Position numbers and translations under genes: made by a program. 64,000 nt of DNA from Utricularia gibba (Eukaryota > Streptophyta > Magnoliopsida > Lamiales > Lentibulariaceae), in NCBI GenBank assembly GCA_002189035.1, contig NEEC01000019.1, forward strand, positions 1,798,001 to 1,862,000, given 5' to 3'. Shown piece by piece: positions 23,288 through 36,010 of this stretch. Under the pieces are notes generated by a model, which did not search any database, had not been told where the DNA came from, and was given only the letters and a program-made list of their open reading frames with translations. Numbering within the stretch: the first letter of the stretch is position 1; every line of letters starts with the position of its first letter.

Positions 23288-26200
23288 ATGACTGCCCCTG
23301 CCAAACGTTCATATAAGCTACGTATCCTTGTATTAATGCATTCATTATTTCTGACTCTATGACTATACAAATGAGAAATATCGTTTGGCGATCAATAGAG
23401 CCGCAGCTCTGGCATATATATGGGTCTAGTAAAATAGAATTACGTGGTTTTCTTGTTGATCTATATGGCATGTTTTTCCCTTTTGATTGGAAAGCGTGTT
23501 CTTTGTGATGATAAGCATGTAGAATTATTACGGAGTCTTGTTTTTCTTATTTACTGCATTCAGCAGACTGCATTGACTACATGGGTGGGTGTCAATGATA
23601 ACTAAAATTTGATTCCTTCCGTCTGTGGCATTTGGTAGACTTTTCTGTGATTTAAAATGACTTTGTAAAGGATTAATCGTCTCTTATCTGGGTAATGTCT
23701 TTTCACGTTTGGCACAACAATTCCAGAGGCGTGCATGAGGATGGCGTTCTGTTGAAGAATTAGCTAAACTAGTGCCTTAGCTCAATTAGTTTGCAATCTG
23801 TGTTACATTATTTGGGAATATTGCGCACCTTGACTACTCTCTACATAGAGGAATTTGTGGCCCATTCTTTAAGTGTTAACTGCTTGAAGATTGGGAGGAA
23901 ATCTTCAAGGGTTCTTGTTACAGGAGGAGAAGATCACAAGGTTAATCTCTGGGCCATTGGCAAGCCAAATGCCATATTGGTATGTTAATTCTCATTGTCC
24001 ATTCCCCTGATGAATAAGTCGTGAGCATTGGGATGAATTTTGACAGAAAGCTGATGATAATTTTCTTGTTGGTGTTTTTATAGAGCTTGTCTGGTCATTC
24101 AAGTGGGATTGATTCAGTGAGCTTTGATTCCTCGGAGGTCTTGGTGGCTGCAGGAGCTGCAAGTGGAACTATTAAGCTGTGGGATTTGGAGGAGGCTAAA
24201 AGTATCTTTTTTTTTCATTACATATTTATCAATACTTAAGAAGTTACTGGTCCCCTTATCATTTGTCATATATTTTTTCTCTGCAGTCATTCGCACCCTA
24301 ACTGGCCATCGTTCCAACTGCATATCTTTGGACTTCCACCCTTTTGGGGAGTTTTTTGCATCTGGTTCTCTGGACACAAACCTCAAAATATGGGACATTC
24401 GGAGGAAGGGATGTATACACACTTACAAAGGGCATACTCGGGGTGTTAACGCAATCAGATTTACTCCAGATGGGAGGTGGGTAGTGTCTGGTGGAGAGGA
24501 TAACACAGTAAAGGTTGTATTCCTTTTTTTATCTCACCATTTATTTCAGAATTGGTGTAGCTTTTAGCATCACAAGAAATGGAAAATGATTCATTTCTTT
24601 TCCTAACTACTATAATTGTTGAGATGCTCATATTTTACAACATTTCCTTGTAGAGCCTAAAGTTTCAAGGATAAGCTTCAATATATGTAGGCTATGTTGG
24701 TGGTATTTCATCGATGTGATGCAAGAATAACTATAGTTCCTAGACTTTGTTAATTTTACCTCAGTTCCAAACCTAACTCTGATATTCCATCCTTGTAATG
24801 CAAATTTAGATTTTTCAAGAGACTATATAAATGTAGCAATGTCTAATTTTATTTCTATTTCTGAAAATACAGCTATGGGATTTAACTGCAGGCAAGCTAT
24901 TGCATGATTTCAAATCTCATGAAGGCCAAATACAGTGTATTGATTTTCATCCCCATGAATTCTTGCTGGCAACAGGTTGGAATTTGATGGTGTACTTATG
25001 CTGAGGATAATTATCGTAGTGGTTCCCTCACGTCATAATGACTTTTGATTTATTGCTTCCTAGGCTCTTCTGACAAAACTGTGAAATTTTGGGATCTTGA
25101 AACTTTTGAACTAATTGGTTCAGCTGGACCTGAGGTTGTCATCGTACATGCTTTTACTTCCAATGTTCTGGTTGTCATTGATAAGTATGATGAGTAATTT
25201 TTCATTTGTATTAAATCCAGGCCACTGGAATTCGTTGTATGACCTTTAACCCTGATGGGAGAACCCTACTCTGTGGTCTACATGAGAACTTGAAAGTGTG
25301 ATGTCATCAATACACAACATTTTTCTTCTTTTTTTTATTTTTCCAGGTAGCAATGCTTGACCGAATGTTTTTGTTGTCAGGTTTTTTCATGGGAACCAAT
25401 CAGGAGCCATGATACAGTGGATGTGGGATGGTCAAGATTATCAGATATGAATGTCCATGAAGGGAAGCTTCTAGGATGCTCATATAATCAAAGTTGTGTT
25501 GGAGTTTGGGTTGTTGATATTTCGGTACGCATACTTGTACCTTTCTTCTGTGACAATAATGACAATTTTTAGTGCCATCCTTGCTCATGAACTTCTGGTA
25601 TTGTTTGGTAGCGTCTTGAGCCTTATGCAATGGGTAGTACTGTTCGACTTAATGGTGATTCTGAATCAAAGTCAAGTTCATCTGTGTTGACTGAAGACAA
25701 TGTGAAGACCAACTCTAGCAGATTGTCGGTTTCAAATAATTCTGATTCTGTAAAGGAAAATAGAACTTTCGCGAGATTTTCTGTCCAACAGAATCCAGAT
25801 TTGAGTAAGGATTCTAAATCTCTGGCATGTAAGTTATTGTTTTCATGTTCCATTTCTTGGGTTATTAGTTCCCTTGTTTCCTTTTGCTGCTTTAAGTCTG
25901 TTTAAATCTTTTTGTCTTGTTTGTTGAATAAAGCTAATGCGAGCACTCCAAGCACTCCGCAAAGATCTAATTTCAGTGTCATTGGAAAAACAACTGAGGC
26001 CAATTTGCAGATTTTAGCAAGCACTGGAAACACCAAGCGGCCAGCTGGGAAGGCACTGAGTTCTGGGGTGCACCCACATTAGAGAGATCTGAGGTGATTC
26101 CAGTCATTGTGCCACGAATTAATAATCCAAGGATCGAACCAGTAGTTGAAGAGAAGAAAGAGGATGTTCCTGTGAAGACTGCAATTCTACCTTTTCAGTC

Positions 26201-28409
26201 GAAATCCAATCTTAATCATGACTTGGAGAGGCCAAATGTCTCTAATGTGCCTAGTGATGAGCTCTCAATTGCCATGAACTTCAGTCTGTCTAATAGGAAT
26301 GCTAAAAGTGGACTTTCCGCTGCTGAGAGGAAGTCCAAGGATGATAAATTCATGTTCTCGAGAAAATCTGAAATAAATGGATCTGATCCCTTAGACAGAT
26401 ATCAGCCAGAAAGATGTATGTGGTTCATGAATATGGTTTATTAAACCTTGGTTTTCTTGGAAAGGGTACATGCTCTGAAATTATGGTTTCATGAATAGGT
26501 TGTAGGTGCATGTTTTTTTAGTAGTATTACCTGGCTTTCAAGTTTCATTTATAGCTCAGTACTGTAGATATGTGGGTAAAGATCGACACACGGGAGGCCT
26601 CTTTTTTGGCATTAATGTAGTGATGGATTTGGCTCCAATGCTTTTTTTCGTAAAAGCTATGTCTAGGTCTTGAAAGTTTGATTCAGTTTCTTGATTCTCT
26701 AAATTATTTTTACTATGTTCGACCTTCACTATTTGAGCATCAGATCTTAAAGATTTATGTTTTCAATTGTTTTCCTATATTTTTGCTGATGCAGGTGAAT
26801 TTTCCCGGAGTAATGAAACGGTGGGTATGCCTTTGGTAGAGAGTCAGAATGGAAGTATGCACAACAGAGTAGCGAGACGAGTTCCATCACACTGGGATCA
26901 GAAGAACAGTAGCAAATATAATGCAGGTTTTGCTTCAAATATTGCCCCCAAGGAATCATTATCTGTGAGTGCCACCTCCTAAATGATTTTGTAGAGCGTC
27001 GTCTGGTTTTTCGACTATTTTAGTGTAGTTTTGCAATGGTTTTGGAGCTGATACTCAAGTTGTTTCATGCACTCCACGTGTAAACCAGCCTGCCAAGCCT
27101 TACTCCCTATTCTGTTTACATGCATCTAGGAAAGGAGTCTCCCTTCTCCTGGCGAGGGCGAGTCAACCTCTGCTGGAGATGAGGACACTATTGCTGACCT
27201 GATGGAACGACATGATCAATTTGTTGGCTCACTGAAATCTCGATTAGGCAAACTGCAGGTATTTGAATCTGTTCACCTATCAGAGCATTTCCCTGGAAAT
27301 TCCCAAAATGCTCAAGTGGAGATTCATCATCATTCTCCGTATCATTTTTCAATGAACCCGTATTCTTCTCTGACACCAGAAGGCGGCTGGTCCTATTTTT
27401 CTGGAATTTCCATTTCAATATTGGGAACTAAATAAAGTGCTACATATATACAACTGAGTTTTCTAGTTGACAGCTTTAATGTGTTAAATCGTTCCTTTCT
27501 CTGGATCCCCTGTGTGGAAACTATAAAGAATTCTCTCATTACTATATATTACAATGAATATGACCCATGATCACCTGCAGGTTGCCGTTGCACACTGGCG
27601 GAGGCATGATATCAAGAGTGCGCTTACTGCAATTAGCAAAATGGCTGACTGCAATGTGAGCCTTTTTTTAAAAAAAAAAATCCCATAAGGTAGAAAAGGC
27701 TTGCTTATCTTTCAGCTTCACTCGTTCTCCAGGTGCTTGCAGATGTAATAACCGTTTTAGATGATAGGATTGATACTGTCACCCTTGATATTTGCGCATC
27801 TCTCATGCCATTATTGACAAAACTCATCGACAGTAATGCAGACAGGTAAATGGACCTGTTGAAGACGATCTCTAATTTGTCGTGCAATCTAGTGTTTCCT
27901 TATATTTTAATCATGTTCTTTAGGAGCTGTCCTTTGTTATTTCAAATTCTGCAACAACTACAACTTAACTGGAATTTGTTTTAGGCATCAAGATATTGCA
28001 CTTTCTTTGCTTCTGAAACTTGTGCGGGTGTTTGGCTCTATGATATACTCTTCATTGTCTGCGCCGCCATCTGTTGGTGTGGACATTGAGGCGGAGCAAA
28101 GGTGTGATTTTCTATCGTTAAAGCACACTTGTGTTTTTGGCACTCCTACAACTCTATCTGATTGGAAGCTTTATCATTTCTTTGCAACTAAAAGGCTGGA
28201 ACGCTACAGCCTGTGCTACGTGGAACTTGAAAAAGTGAAAAACTTCCTACCCATCATTTCAAGGTACGTTTTTTTTTTCATCAAAGGTAGGCGGCGGTTC
28301 ACCTTCATAGCATGAATTACTCTCTACCGTATTTGATTCTTACAGACGAGGTGGTTCAGTCGCTAAGTCTGCCAATGAACTGAATCTTGCCCTCCAGGAC
28401 ATTTCATGA
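23288..28409 (+). CDS. KTN80: Katanin p80 WD40-repeat regulatory subunit (KTN80), one frameshift
   Basis: A long gene of many exons. The tiny first exon (23288-23321) encodes [11 protein letters not shown] and splices to 23849-23979 ([16 protein letters not shown]). Six WD40 repeats follow ([52 protein letters not shown]), then a serine-rich linker with IIPVIVPR-like motifs. The C-terminal con80 helical domain ([45 protein letters not shown]) ends in TGA at 28407-28409. KTN80 targets the p60 severing ATPase to microtubule crossovers. In the linker exon the frame breaks at the G4 run 26065-26068: [13 protein letters not shown] lies in one frame and [16 protein letters not shown] in the next. 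Fewer than 25 bases separate them, too few for an intron, so a missing G is likely. Confidence 0.9.
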
Positions 28410-29438
28410 AAAAAATGCCATTTTTCTACTCATTCGAGCTAGAACATGCGCCTGAGATCATCCCAGTAACCAAGGCAAAGAGTGTAAATTGTTGCCCTGC
28501 TGCGAGATCTGCTAACTACTTCTTGATCCTAATTTACTTCCCACTAACGCACAACATGATCACTGCTACAAGTGCGGCTGGCTTAGTTGTGGAGAAACCA
28601 TCATGTGCCTTTGTCAACTTTGCTTGTTGTCTACGTCAATGCTTGCCTGCCTCTTGTTTTGCAAACGCCATAGCTGTAACACTGTAGCACACTCGATTTC
28701 TGCACGTTAGCAATATGATGGCAAATTTGGCTTGCCTGTCCACTGTTGAGCCAGACCAATGTTTTCTGTTAGTGTGCTCTCTCTCTCTATCTTAAACCTG
28801 TGTGTATATTTTAAGTTTTATTGGAATTTATATAACTTATTCGTGTTTGCATTTGTTTTATTTTGTTACAAGCATCTTGTGCATAGGATTACAAATGTGT
28901 GATTGTGTTTTACTAAGAATGAAAGATGCATTAATCAACATGCAGAAAAGAGCACATTTCTATTCAAAATGCGAGCAAGTAATTCTAGTTGAGCTTTCTA
29001 ATGGTGTAATGATCTTCGTTTAAGAAACCATGACAGCCGCATTTGGGACTGACACTTAAATTTATTTGGTTCATCTTCAAAAAATAATTTTAAAGAAATG
29101 ATTCTAGAAGTAAGTTTTATTGAAGTAGGATATCTAAGCTTCTAAAAAAATTGAAACAAGTTTCATGCGAAACGAAATCAGCCCTGTAATCACTTCTATA
29201 AATACTTTTATTGAAATTGAAACTGCATCAAACACATTCAATACTTACATCTTCGGTTTCAACATGCCCAGAGTTCTCCATCACTCAACCTCGTTATACA
29301 ATAATGCTTGGTCTTCCCGTAAACGAGAAAAAATACAGGTACATTTTGTTCTTATAAAACACCTTGCCACAGGACAAAAACATCGAAATGGACTGGATGC
29401 TGGCAGCTGCAATGCCACTCGCACATCTTCCTGGAGTT
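28410..29438. other. Convergent 3' spacer
   Basis: This stretch separates the stop codons of katanin p80 and the IDD gene. It should hold both 3' untranslated regions. The frame at 28406-28687 is not a recognised protein. Nothing else is seen. Confidence 0.45.
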
Positions 29439-29609
29439 TCACTGATGGGGTTTCCATGTGAACGAGTTTAGTGGTGAGCCTGATGTGAGATGGTCCATGC
29501 TCATTCTACTCCGGCGTTGAATCTCTCCCACACCCATGAAGTCGCGGGTGAGATTCAACCTCCCTTGCTCCATCTCCATCTCCAAATCCGATCCACGGCT
29601 TGGGAATAC

Positions 29610-29640
<31 letters not shown>

Positions 29641-31758
29641 ATCGCGTCTAGCGTCGGCTTGCTTTCGCCGCTGAATCCAGCTAACTGATCGTTGCTTCCA
29701 AACGGGCCGGGGACAAAAGTGGAGGATGAGCCGCCGCCGCCGGTGATGTTCACCAGGTCTTGAAGCTGGTTGTTCCCCTCGAAAACCCCGAAAGATGGCG
29801 GCAGCGGCTTGAAGGGGAGGAAGTAGCGTCGGTGCAGCCGTAAAGGGATGCTTTCTGGAGCAACGTCGTGGCGGAAGTGTTGGGGCCGCCGGCGCTTTGC
29901 ATGGCCGCGCCGCCACTGTAGAAGGAAGGGATGGACATACTCATTAGGTGTTGGAGTTTACCTGTACAAATTAAAACAATATTAATTCCAAAAACATCAA
30001 TAAACGTAAAATACTATAATAACATTTAATTTTTAATTCTTAACCTAAAAGAAAAAAGAAACCTAACTTAAAATACATATTTCGAAAAACCCTCTAAAAA
30101 ACTAAAATAAAAAATAAAACTTTAATAAAACCCTTGATGATGCAGAATCTGGAAATGGAGTTACCAGATGTGAAGATGGTGGAGTCCTGGACAGCGGCAT
30201 TGCTGGAATTATTACTTCCTGGGAAGAAGCTGAGGCTGTTGAAGAGACCAACTGAAGAAGAACAGCCGCCATTTTCCAGAGTCATCTGCTGCTGATGCAT
30301 GAGGTTATGGAGTGGGGTCCTGTTCAGAAACTGGCACTCTTCACTGCTCTGCAACTGTTGCTGCAAGTACAACGGCGGCATGCTGAACGCAGCAGCAGAC
30401 AAGCCGGTGAGGCTGTCGAACTGAGAGATCGCCGGCCGAGACCCCAGTTCATGATTCATGAAAGGGAGACTACTGACATTGTTCTGATCTTGTGCTGCGC
30501 CTGCAATCCTCGAAAAGCCTGTAAGAATATGACTCCCCAGCGGCGGCGCCTGATTCAGTATATTCCGATCGGTTTCCTGCGCCAACGCATCGCAGAACGC
30601 CCGGTGAGTGACGAAACTATCCCTTCTGCGAAACAATAAACAAAACACATTATTAGTAGGTCTAAAAGGTGGCAAAGAAACGATTATCTATTTATATATG
30701 GATGCTAGAATGATTATGGAGTTGAATTGATACAGTTCTGTCAGATGGAATATTTTCTCTGGGTCCTGAGAAAAGATGGAATCTTTGTACTGAGACTGTA
30801 ACTAAGGAACACAAAAGCAAACACAAATCTGCAGATGGATCAGAATCCTCTAGTTTTCCTGCTTAAAGATTCCACGTGAAGTGAAGGAGAAAAACAGAAG
30901 AAGAAGAAGAAGAAAGCCATCTTTGTTAGTGACACCTCACAAACGCACATCACGTGTAACCTTTGCTTCTGTCTCGGCAGGCAAAATTCCAAAACCCCCA
31001 CATGAACTTCTATGCCCGTGATGGGAATCTAAATCCCCAAAACCCAAGTGAACCAGAACTCAGTCCCCAACACTAATGGTATGCTGGCTGGGTTTACAAT
31101 AACCAGGTTATAAAAATTCTGTCTTGGAACGTTTAAACATGCTAGCAGTGGTAATATGGATGCGTCGGTGGTAAGTTGAATGAATGGGGTTTCAAAGAGA
31201 TGCATACCTGGAGAAGAGGGTGCCGCAATCGCATCTGTATTCTCGAGTACCGCAAGTTTTGGAGTGAGCCTTCCAATCCGAGATCACGGCGTACTTCTTG
31301 GCGCACTTCTCGCATTTGTATTTCTTCTCGCCGTGTTTTCTCGAGTAGTGCTTCTTGATTCCGGTGAGGTCTCCGAGAGCCCGTGTCGGATCGTGGTGGG
31401 CGCATGTCGGTTCGGGGCACAAGTACACCTTCTTTCTAACCACATCTTTTGGGGTCTTCTGCTTCAGCTTCCATGGAAGGTTGTGTCCTCTTCTATGGAG
31501 CTGCAGGTTTTGTTCTCTCTGAAACCCTTTGTTGCAGACCTCGCAAATGAATCTGTTTGACGCCATTAGGGTCTTGGGAGATAGAGCAATGACCTCCGCA
31601 TCCGGATCTAATGAACACGAATAGCAAGCAAGCAATCTCAGGTGAATTTCAAGCTCATTCATGTAGATTCAAAAGGAAAAACAAAAGAATAACTTGCTTG
31701 GGTTTCCGGGCTGGTTTCTTTTTCTCTTCAAAGTCGATGATGCTGAAGAAGCTGCCAT
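29439..31758 (-). CDS. INDETERMINATE-DOMAIN (IDD) C2H2 transcription factor, one frameshift
   Basis: Four exons. Exon 1 (31698-31758) encodes MAASSASSTLKRKRNQPGNP with a KRKR nuclear signal. Exon 2 starts at 31607 and carries the ID domain: C2H2 finger 1 (FICEVCNKGFQREQNLQLHRRGH), finger 2 (YLCPEPTCAHHDP), and CCHC-type fingers 3-4 (KYKCEKCAKKYAV, YRCDCGTLFSRRDSFVTHR). The C-terminal half is Q/N/S-rich and ends with the subfamily motif LTRDFMGVG near MSMDHL. IDD proteins are nuclear regulators that partner with DELLA/SCR/SHR. Intron 1 appears to start with gcaagt (31697-31692), a GC-AG intron. The last exon breaks frame at the G4 run 29814-29817 (plus): TTLLQKASLYGCTDATSSP in one frame and FKPLPPSFGVFEGNNQLQDL in the next, restored by one base. 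A CAA/CAG-like repeat at 29614-29640 encodes the Ser/Asn tract. Synteny suggests the IDD4/5/6 group. Confidence 0.92.
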
Positions 31759-33615
31759 GGATCCAATCTCAACCCCACAAAAAGTTACAGAAATCTCGCA
31801 AATCCACCTCAATACATACAAAACCTTGAGAAGAAAACTAGAACTAGAACTTCCAGAGGGGAATCAAAGGGTTGAGGATCGAAGCATAGGTATAGATAGT
31901 ATTATTCACTATCCCTGATGGGATGCTTGCTTTCTTTCTCCTTCTCGCTTTCAGTGAAATCAGCTATTTCGAAAAAGATGCTTCTTATGTTCTTGATGTC
32001 ATCCATCCACAGAGGGGAGCAGGCGCATATCTCCCACCCCATGATAAAAACAAAAATAAAAAACCCTCCTTTTTTCATAGCTGTTTCTTTACTCGTATGG
32101 TAATTGTTTCTTCTTTACAATGAAACATGGCAAGCAAAAAGTGTGTGCGCATTCATATTCCCAATATCCCCAACTCCTCCTGTCATTCCACTCTTCTCCC
32201 AAACCTTATAACTGAAATCAGCTCCTAAATTTTGTTCTCAGAAGATAAAACAAGATCTGGGTTTCGCATTGGGATTGATTCCATCTGGGACAAGAAGACA
32301 TGTCCGAATGAAACTAAGTCACTCGGTTCCACAGGATAATACGGAGAGTAGGGTTGGAGAGGATGGGGACGGCCAGCAGAAGCTGACCCAGGGCGTTGTC
32401 CGGTAGCGGCCGGCATGGGGCCCACCGGGGGGTGGGGGTGAGGGGGACACCCAACCACACATGTGAGCCACCAAAGGGGTTTTTGGGGGAATCCATGCCC
32501 ATGGGGAATTATTTTCCATATAAATATTCAGAAAAATAACAATAAACCGTCGGTTTCGATTACGACCTCTGTTCTGGAGTGCGGCCCCATGGAATTTAAT
32601 CAATCCATAGTATTTTAATACGCACCATAATATTCCATGGTTTGTCTCTTGAAAACCTGATATACTTTTCTTTTTTTAAAAAAATAATATTATATTACAT
32701 AGAGAAAATTGTAATAAAAACACTTTAAATTTCGATCATAATAAAGAGTTTCAACATCAAATTTTAAAATTGTAAAAAAAAAAAAACACTTTAATAACCA
32801 TGTAACGAATACTTAAACAATTTTCAAATTTTTTTAAAAATAAATTAGTTTACATATAGAGAGAAACCTATAATATAATTTTAAAATTTGAAAATTAAAT
32901 TTTTTATATTAAATGTAAATTTAAGTGTAGATATCGATGTAATATATATATATATATATTGAATTTTAAATACTCCATAAATCGAAACCCACATATCAAA
33001 TAACGTTTCATTTATCATTTTCTCAAATCATTACAATTATCTTCGTATCAAACGCATGTGTATTAATGGAAGTGGAAGTGTTGATAATCACAAGGAATTG
33101 TCACATGATTAACGTGTGAAACACATTTGTATATACGTGTTAGCGTTTGTTTGCTTTTTTTTTTTTTATAAAATTGGGGAAAAAAATACAAACACGTATT
33201 CTTTACAAAAAAAAAAAAAAAAAAACCCAAGATGCATAATGTTCATGATTGTTTCGGTATGCTGAGTAGAAAAATGGTGAGCGATTCTCCTCTAAATGTA
33301 ACGTCACAGCGTTATGGGCAACGCAGTGCTTTAGTTGGGAGGTGACAACAGAGTATTTTAGTTGCAAGAGACAAGGGGAATACATTTCATTGCATCATCA
33401 GAAATGGACAAATACTTTGACAGTTATGCAGACATAACGCATGACCTGTGAAAGCACTGGAATATCAGCTGAATCTAATGTTGAATATCAGATCATGTAA
33501 TGTTGGGCTCCCAGACTCTACTTTTTACATGGGATTGTGTACCTTGAAATGAGCACTGGAAAAGGGCCTGGATTGAAATGCATACATCAATTTGCATTGC
33601 CATGCTGGGAAGCCT
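31759..33615. other. Spacer with IDD promoter and AT-rich tract
   Basis: From 31.76 to about 32.6 kb lies the upstream region of the IDD gene, including a GC-rich patch near 32.35-32.45 kb. From 32.65 to 33.2 kb the sequence is very AT-rich, with a TA repeat at 32941-32960 and A/T homopolymers. No gene is recognised. The last 200 bases are probably the 3' untranslated region of the NPF gene. Confidence 0.4.
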
Positions 33616-36010
33616 TCAGGAGGCCTTCTTGGATTTGTAAAGTTTGGCGCAGAAGATGTAGACCAACAAGTTCAGCATGCTTAGTGCGGCAAGAAGCCAG
33701 AAGAAGTAGTCCAGGTGGCCCTGGTTCAGATTATCAGGTATCCATCCAGTTGCTCCTCCACTGGTTGTCAATGATGTAACTACTGTCAGTATGAAGGAGC
33801 TCAAGTAATTACCCAGTGAAGTTGTCAGCAGTGAAAATGCACTGCATAAGCTGCGCATTGCATCTGGGGACTGATCGTAGAAGAACTCCAGTTGTCCAAT
33901 GAATGTGAACACCTCGGCAGCTCCCAGCAAGGTGTACTGTGGGATTTGCCAGAATATGCTCATTGGGACGGCAACTGGGTTGTCGACAAGATGGAGGTCT
34001 TTTGCGAGGGAGAGGCGGCAGACTTCGATGATGGCTGCGGCGGACATGCACAGCACCGAGAGGAAAAGGCCAATTCCCATTCTCTGCAGCTCTGAGAATC
34101 CTCTCTCTTTGCCTGTCATCTTTCTGGCTATGGGGACGAGGAGCTTGTCGTAAACCGGGACCCAAAAGATGACACTAATGACATCGAAAGTTGACAGAGA
34201 GGCTGCCGGAATTTTAAATGAGCCAATGGAAGTGTCCATCACCATGCCTTGCTCCACGAACATTGTTGACATTTGAGCATAAACAGCGGAGAAAACAATC
34301 CCTGTAGCCCATATGGGAAACATGCGTATCAAGATCTTCAGTTCCTCAACTTGAGTTACTGTGCACAGTCTCCACGGGTTCGAAAAATCTCCCGTTTTCA
34401 TCTCTGTGTCAGCAACTACAGCAGCCTTATCAAGAAACCTTCAAAAAAAATGATGAACCCAACACGTCATCAGCATCCGTTTAGAAAGAGAACACAAAAA
34501 TTAAAAATAGAAAATATTTACCTGAACTCATCAGTATGCACCAGCTTTCGACTTCCCTCAATCGCTGAGTTTTTATCTGGTGTTTCATACAGAAGGGCAC
34601 TATCTTCAGGGGCCACCAAATTCATCTTGTGGCATGATGCAACAACAACTTGACAAATTCTGATAATCGGGCTTCCTCCTGGTCTCTGAAACCTATAAAT
34701 CGGGGTGCCAGAGAAGAAGCTTACTATAGCGATTCCCATGAACAAAGCAGGGATGCCAAAGCCAAGGCCCCAGCCTGCGTTATCTTGAATCCAAACTATC
34801 AAGCTACTGGATATCAAGGCACCAATATTGATGGAAAAATAAAACCAGTTGAAGAAAGAACCCTTCTTGATTCTTTCCACAGGGTCAGTATCATCAAACT
34901 GATCAGCCCCAAAAGACGAAACACACGGCTTAATCCCTCCTGTTCCAAGCGCTATAAGATATAGGCCAAAAAAGAACACGGCATACTGAGCTGGAGTAGC
35001 AGAAGGGCATACAGCATCCAATCCAGTGTCAACACATTCAGGCGGCATAAACAAAGGTATAGTTGCCGACAGAGCCAACGTGCACATTCCCTAAGAAAGT
35101 TTCATGATAGATAAATCAAATGATCAAAAAGTAGAAGTATAGGATTTAAATCATGTTTGTAAACAAAATGATATGCCATAGTATGCTCATAAAAACTACT
35201 AAATCATGCTCATCCAAAACAGATAACTTCAACAAGATCTTCCACATAAAAATTAATTCTGTTTTGCCCTTAAAAACCACGTTTTATGGTGTCACAAGAA
35301 AAAAAAAAGCAGAAAATTAAGGGAAGTTAATCGATTACAATGAAGTAAAGACTGGAAAAGGCAGCAATCGTCCAGTATCTCCCAAAATAAGAATCTGCGA
35401 GGATTGCCCCAATAAGTGGAGTAAGGTAGCAGGTTCCAGACCAAGTTGTCACATTTCTTGCAGCCGGCACATTTCCTTCGTGTAACTTTTTGGTAAGATA
35501 ACTCACAAGATTGGTTGAAATCCCATAGTAAGCTAAACGCTCACAGCATTCGGTACCTGCAGCACTTTAAAGTTAGGGAAATGAGAAACTCGAGTAGGAA
35601 AAATCACCAATAACTTTTCAATACCCAGAATGAATGGGCAAGCTCTCCAATTCCCGGTATTGCTTTTCAACACAGGGTTACCCTTGATATCGACAGAACC
35701 ATCACCTGTATAAATAGAGTCACTTGTACCCTGTCAACAAAACATAGGTCATGTTAGGAGAAGGGAGCTGCGATTTCGGACAAGAAACGGGTATGCACAA
35801 CGAGTTTTCAATAATCAAACAAAGTGAAGTTTCCCACCTAAAAAGATACACCAAGGCTAAATCTTGATACACTCTAACGCAAAACAAGCTAATCAGACAG
35901 CTTTTTATGCTAACAAAAAACAGCACCACGGTAAAAAACTGATGAATAAGGAGACGCACGTCACCAAGACCCTCCTCTAGAAGCAACCTCTCCTCCTCTT
36001 GGGAACCCAT
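33616..36010 (-). CDS. NPF8.3/PTR2-type proton-coupled di/tripeptide transporter
   Basis: Five exons on the minus strand. The ATG at 36010 gives [17 protein letters not shown], close to the N-terminus of Arabidopsis PTR2 (NPF8.3). Exon 2 (35625-35730) encodes [11 protein letters not shown] and [10 protein letters not shown]. Exon 3 starts at 35556 with [10 protein letters not shown], which contains the ExxER proton-coupling motif of helix 1. Further conserved POT/NPF segments are [52 protein letters not shown], the central loop [28 protein letters not shown], and [16 protein letters not shown] near the end. The full protein should be about 580 residues with 12 membrane helices. The family imports peptides at the tonoplast or plasma membrane using the proton gradient. 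No break is seen. Confidence 0.93.

Noticed and set aside
32641-33230. AT-rich tract considered as a mobile element
   Set aside because: No terminal repeats or target duplication could be seen. It is explained as low-complexity spacer with TA and A/T homopolymers.
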